Source of the DNA: an uncultured Lachnospiraceae bacterium
GTDB lineage: Bacteria > Bacillota > Clostridia > Lachnospirales > Lachnospiraceae
Assembly: GCA_947177465.1 (NCBI GenBank)
Contig: CAMWUP010000139.1
Location: forward strand, 1 to 5,978
DNA length: 5,978 bases
Direction of reading: 5' to 3'
Position numbers and translations under genes: made by a program
In this document: positions 5,628 through 5,978 of the stretch, in pieces
How positions within the stretch are numbered: position 1 is the stretch's first letter
How the letters are laid out: the number at the start of each line of letters is the position of its first letter
The notes under the pieces: generated by a model
What the model was told of the DNA's origin: nothing
Databases searched by the model: none
Seen by the model: the letters and a program-made list of their open reading frames with translations, nothing else

Positions 5628-5743
5628 TTTTGCGGCGGAAGCTGCTGCGTTTTCAGCAGGTAACAGTCGGCTCGCCAAGCTATTCCTACAGCGCCCGTTA
5701 AGAAGCGTCGGCGCTTGGCGAGCCGACGTCCCTCTCTGCAAAA
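5628..5743. repeat. Palindromic repeat unit 2
   Basis: GTCGGCTCGCCAAGC (5666-5680) and GCTTGGCGAGCCGAC (5713-5727) form a perfect 15-bp, GC-rich inverted repeat around a 32-nt loop. A second small hairpin, CTGCTG (5642-5647) with CAGCAG (5654-5659), sits on its left. TTTTGC (5628-5633) and GCAAAA (5738-5743) bound the unit, the same hexamers that bound unit 1. No T tract follows the stem on either strand, so it is not a standard terminator. Confidence 0.7.
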
Positions 5744-5761
5744 CCCAACTTCCCTTCGCGC

Positions 5762-5799
5762 AAAAAAACAGACACACTCTCTTCAAAGTATGCCTGTTT
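5762..5799 (-). terminator. Rho-independent terminator of the fruR-like gene
   Basis: On the minus strand AAACAGGCATAC (5799-5788) pairs with GTGTGTCTGTTT (5777-5766) over 12 bp with two G-U wobbles, around a 10-nt loop. It is followed directly by a run of seven T (5768-5762). It starts 34 nt past the stop of the upstream regulator gene. On the plus strand the wobbles become A-C mismatches, so it works best in the minus direction, although T7 at 5804-5810 may give some reverse activity. Confidence 0.85.
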
Positions 5800-5832
5800 C
5801 TGCTTTTTTTATTGCTTTGCACCAAATCATTC

Positions 5833-5978
5833 TCATTCTTTGACCACCGTTATATTTTCGGCAGTCTTAAACTCCGCTCCTTCCGCCTTATCCGTTATCA
5901 TGAAGGCATCTCCAAAGGCTGCGAAGGACACCGTGCTCACCTGATTAAATTTGTCATGGTCACAGAGCACATAACGGG
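5833..5978 (-). CDS. fruR: C-terminal end of a DeoR-family transcriptional regulator, probably the fructose operon repressor
   Basis: Only the last 47 codons are present; the gene continues beyond the right edge. The fragment opens with RYVLCDHDKFNQVSTVSFAA and then GDAFMITDKAEG, ending in NITVVKE and TGA (5833-5835). The YVLCDHDKF...STVSFA...ITD pattern matches the C-terminal sugar-phosphate-sensing domain of DeoR-family regulators. The helix-turn-helix end is not visible. Position supports the name: fruR-fruK-fruA is the usual Gram-positive order, and such repressors respond to fructose-1-phosphate. It has its own terminator, so it is not obligatorily co-transcribed with fruK. Another sugar-specific DeoR member cannot be excluded from this fragment. 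Confidence 0.8.
   Translation of the reverse strand, partial: RYVLCDHDKFNQVSTVSFAAFGDAFMITDKAEGAEFKTAENITVVKE

Larger units (their letters stand above)
5421..5743. mobile_element. Possible MITE-like element with 21-bp inverted ends
   Basis: The ends TTTTGCGGCGAGGGACGCCG (5421-5440, then G) and the inverted copy at 5723-5743 match at 18 of 21 positions. Between them are two large palindromic units and no plausible gene. This is what a small non-autonomous element, or a pair of related interspersed repeats, would look like. I see no clear target-site duplication on the flanks (GGGTATAG on the left, CCCAACTT on the right), so mobility is unproven. It lies entirely between the fruR terminator and the fruK promoter and so breaks neither. 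Confidence 0.45.

Noticed and set aside
5421..5743. CRISPR array
   Set aside because: The repeats are inverted, not regularly spaced direct repeats with unique spacers, and no cas gene is present.
5568..5825. Minus-strand frame of about 85 codons through the terminator and repeat unit 2
   Set aside because: It crosses a clear Rho-independent terminator and two palindromes, and the peptide has no domain-like features.

Overview
The window looks like the chromosome of a low-to-moderate-GC Gram-positive anaerobe of the Clostridia, most probably Lachnospiraceae. This is inferred from strong AGGAGG-type ribosome binding sites, a consensus sigma-A-type promoter, the fruR-fruK-fruA order and the style of the PTS proteins. 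No rRNA or other taxonomic marker is present, so the family-level placement is an inference.

Every supported gene lies on the minus strand, so the region reads from right to left. At the right edge is the 3' end of a DeoR-family repressor gene (5833-5978, probably fruR), closed by a good Rho-independent terminator (5762-5799). A non-coding stretch of about 590 bases follows. It holds two large palindromic repeat units (about 5421-5590 and 5628-5743), whose outermost ends are inverted copies of one another, as in a small non-autonomous element. Next come a near-consensus promoter (5308-5336) and operator-like repeats, then a four-gene unit: fruK (1-phosphofructokinase), fruA (fructose PTS EIIABC), ptsH (HPr) and ptsI (Enzyme I). 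A hairpin follows ptsI. Beyond it, a promoter-like region with a 31-bp-spaced direct repeat precedes the first 30 codons of a probable membrane protein at the left edge (1-91).

The four genes make a complete phosphate relay. PtsI takes phosphate from phosphoenolpyruvate and passes it to HPr His15, then to FruA EIIA His67 and EIIB Cys197. The EIIC domain imports fructose as fructose-1-phosphate, and FruK converts that to fructose-1,6-bisphosphate for glycolysis. The upstream DeoR-type protein is the expected repressor, probably sensing fructose-1-phosphate.

The most interesting points are: an HPr that keeps the catalytic His15 but has Arg where Firmicute HPr normally carries the regulatory Ser46; the MITE-like palindromic block; and a set of 10-nt-phased repeats just downstream of the predicted fruK transcription start. 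I see no evidence of a wholly new multi-gene system. The core is a recognisable fructose PTS operon.
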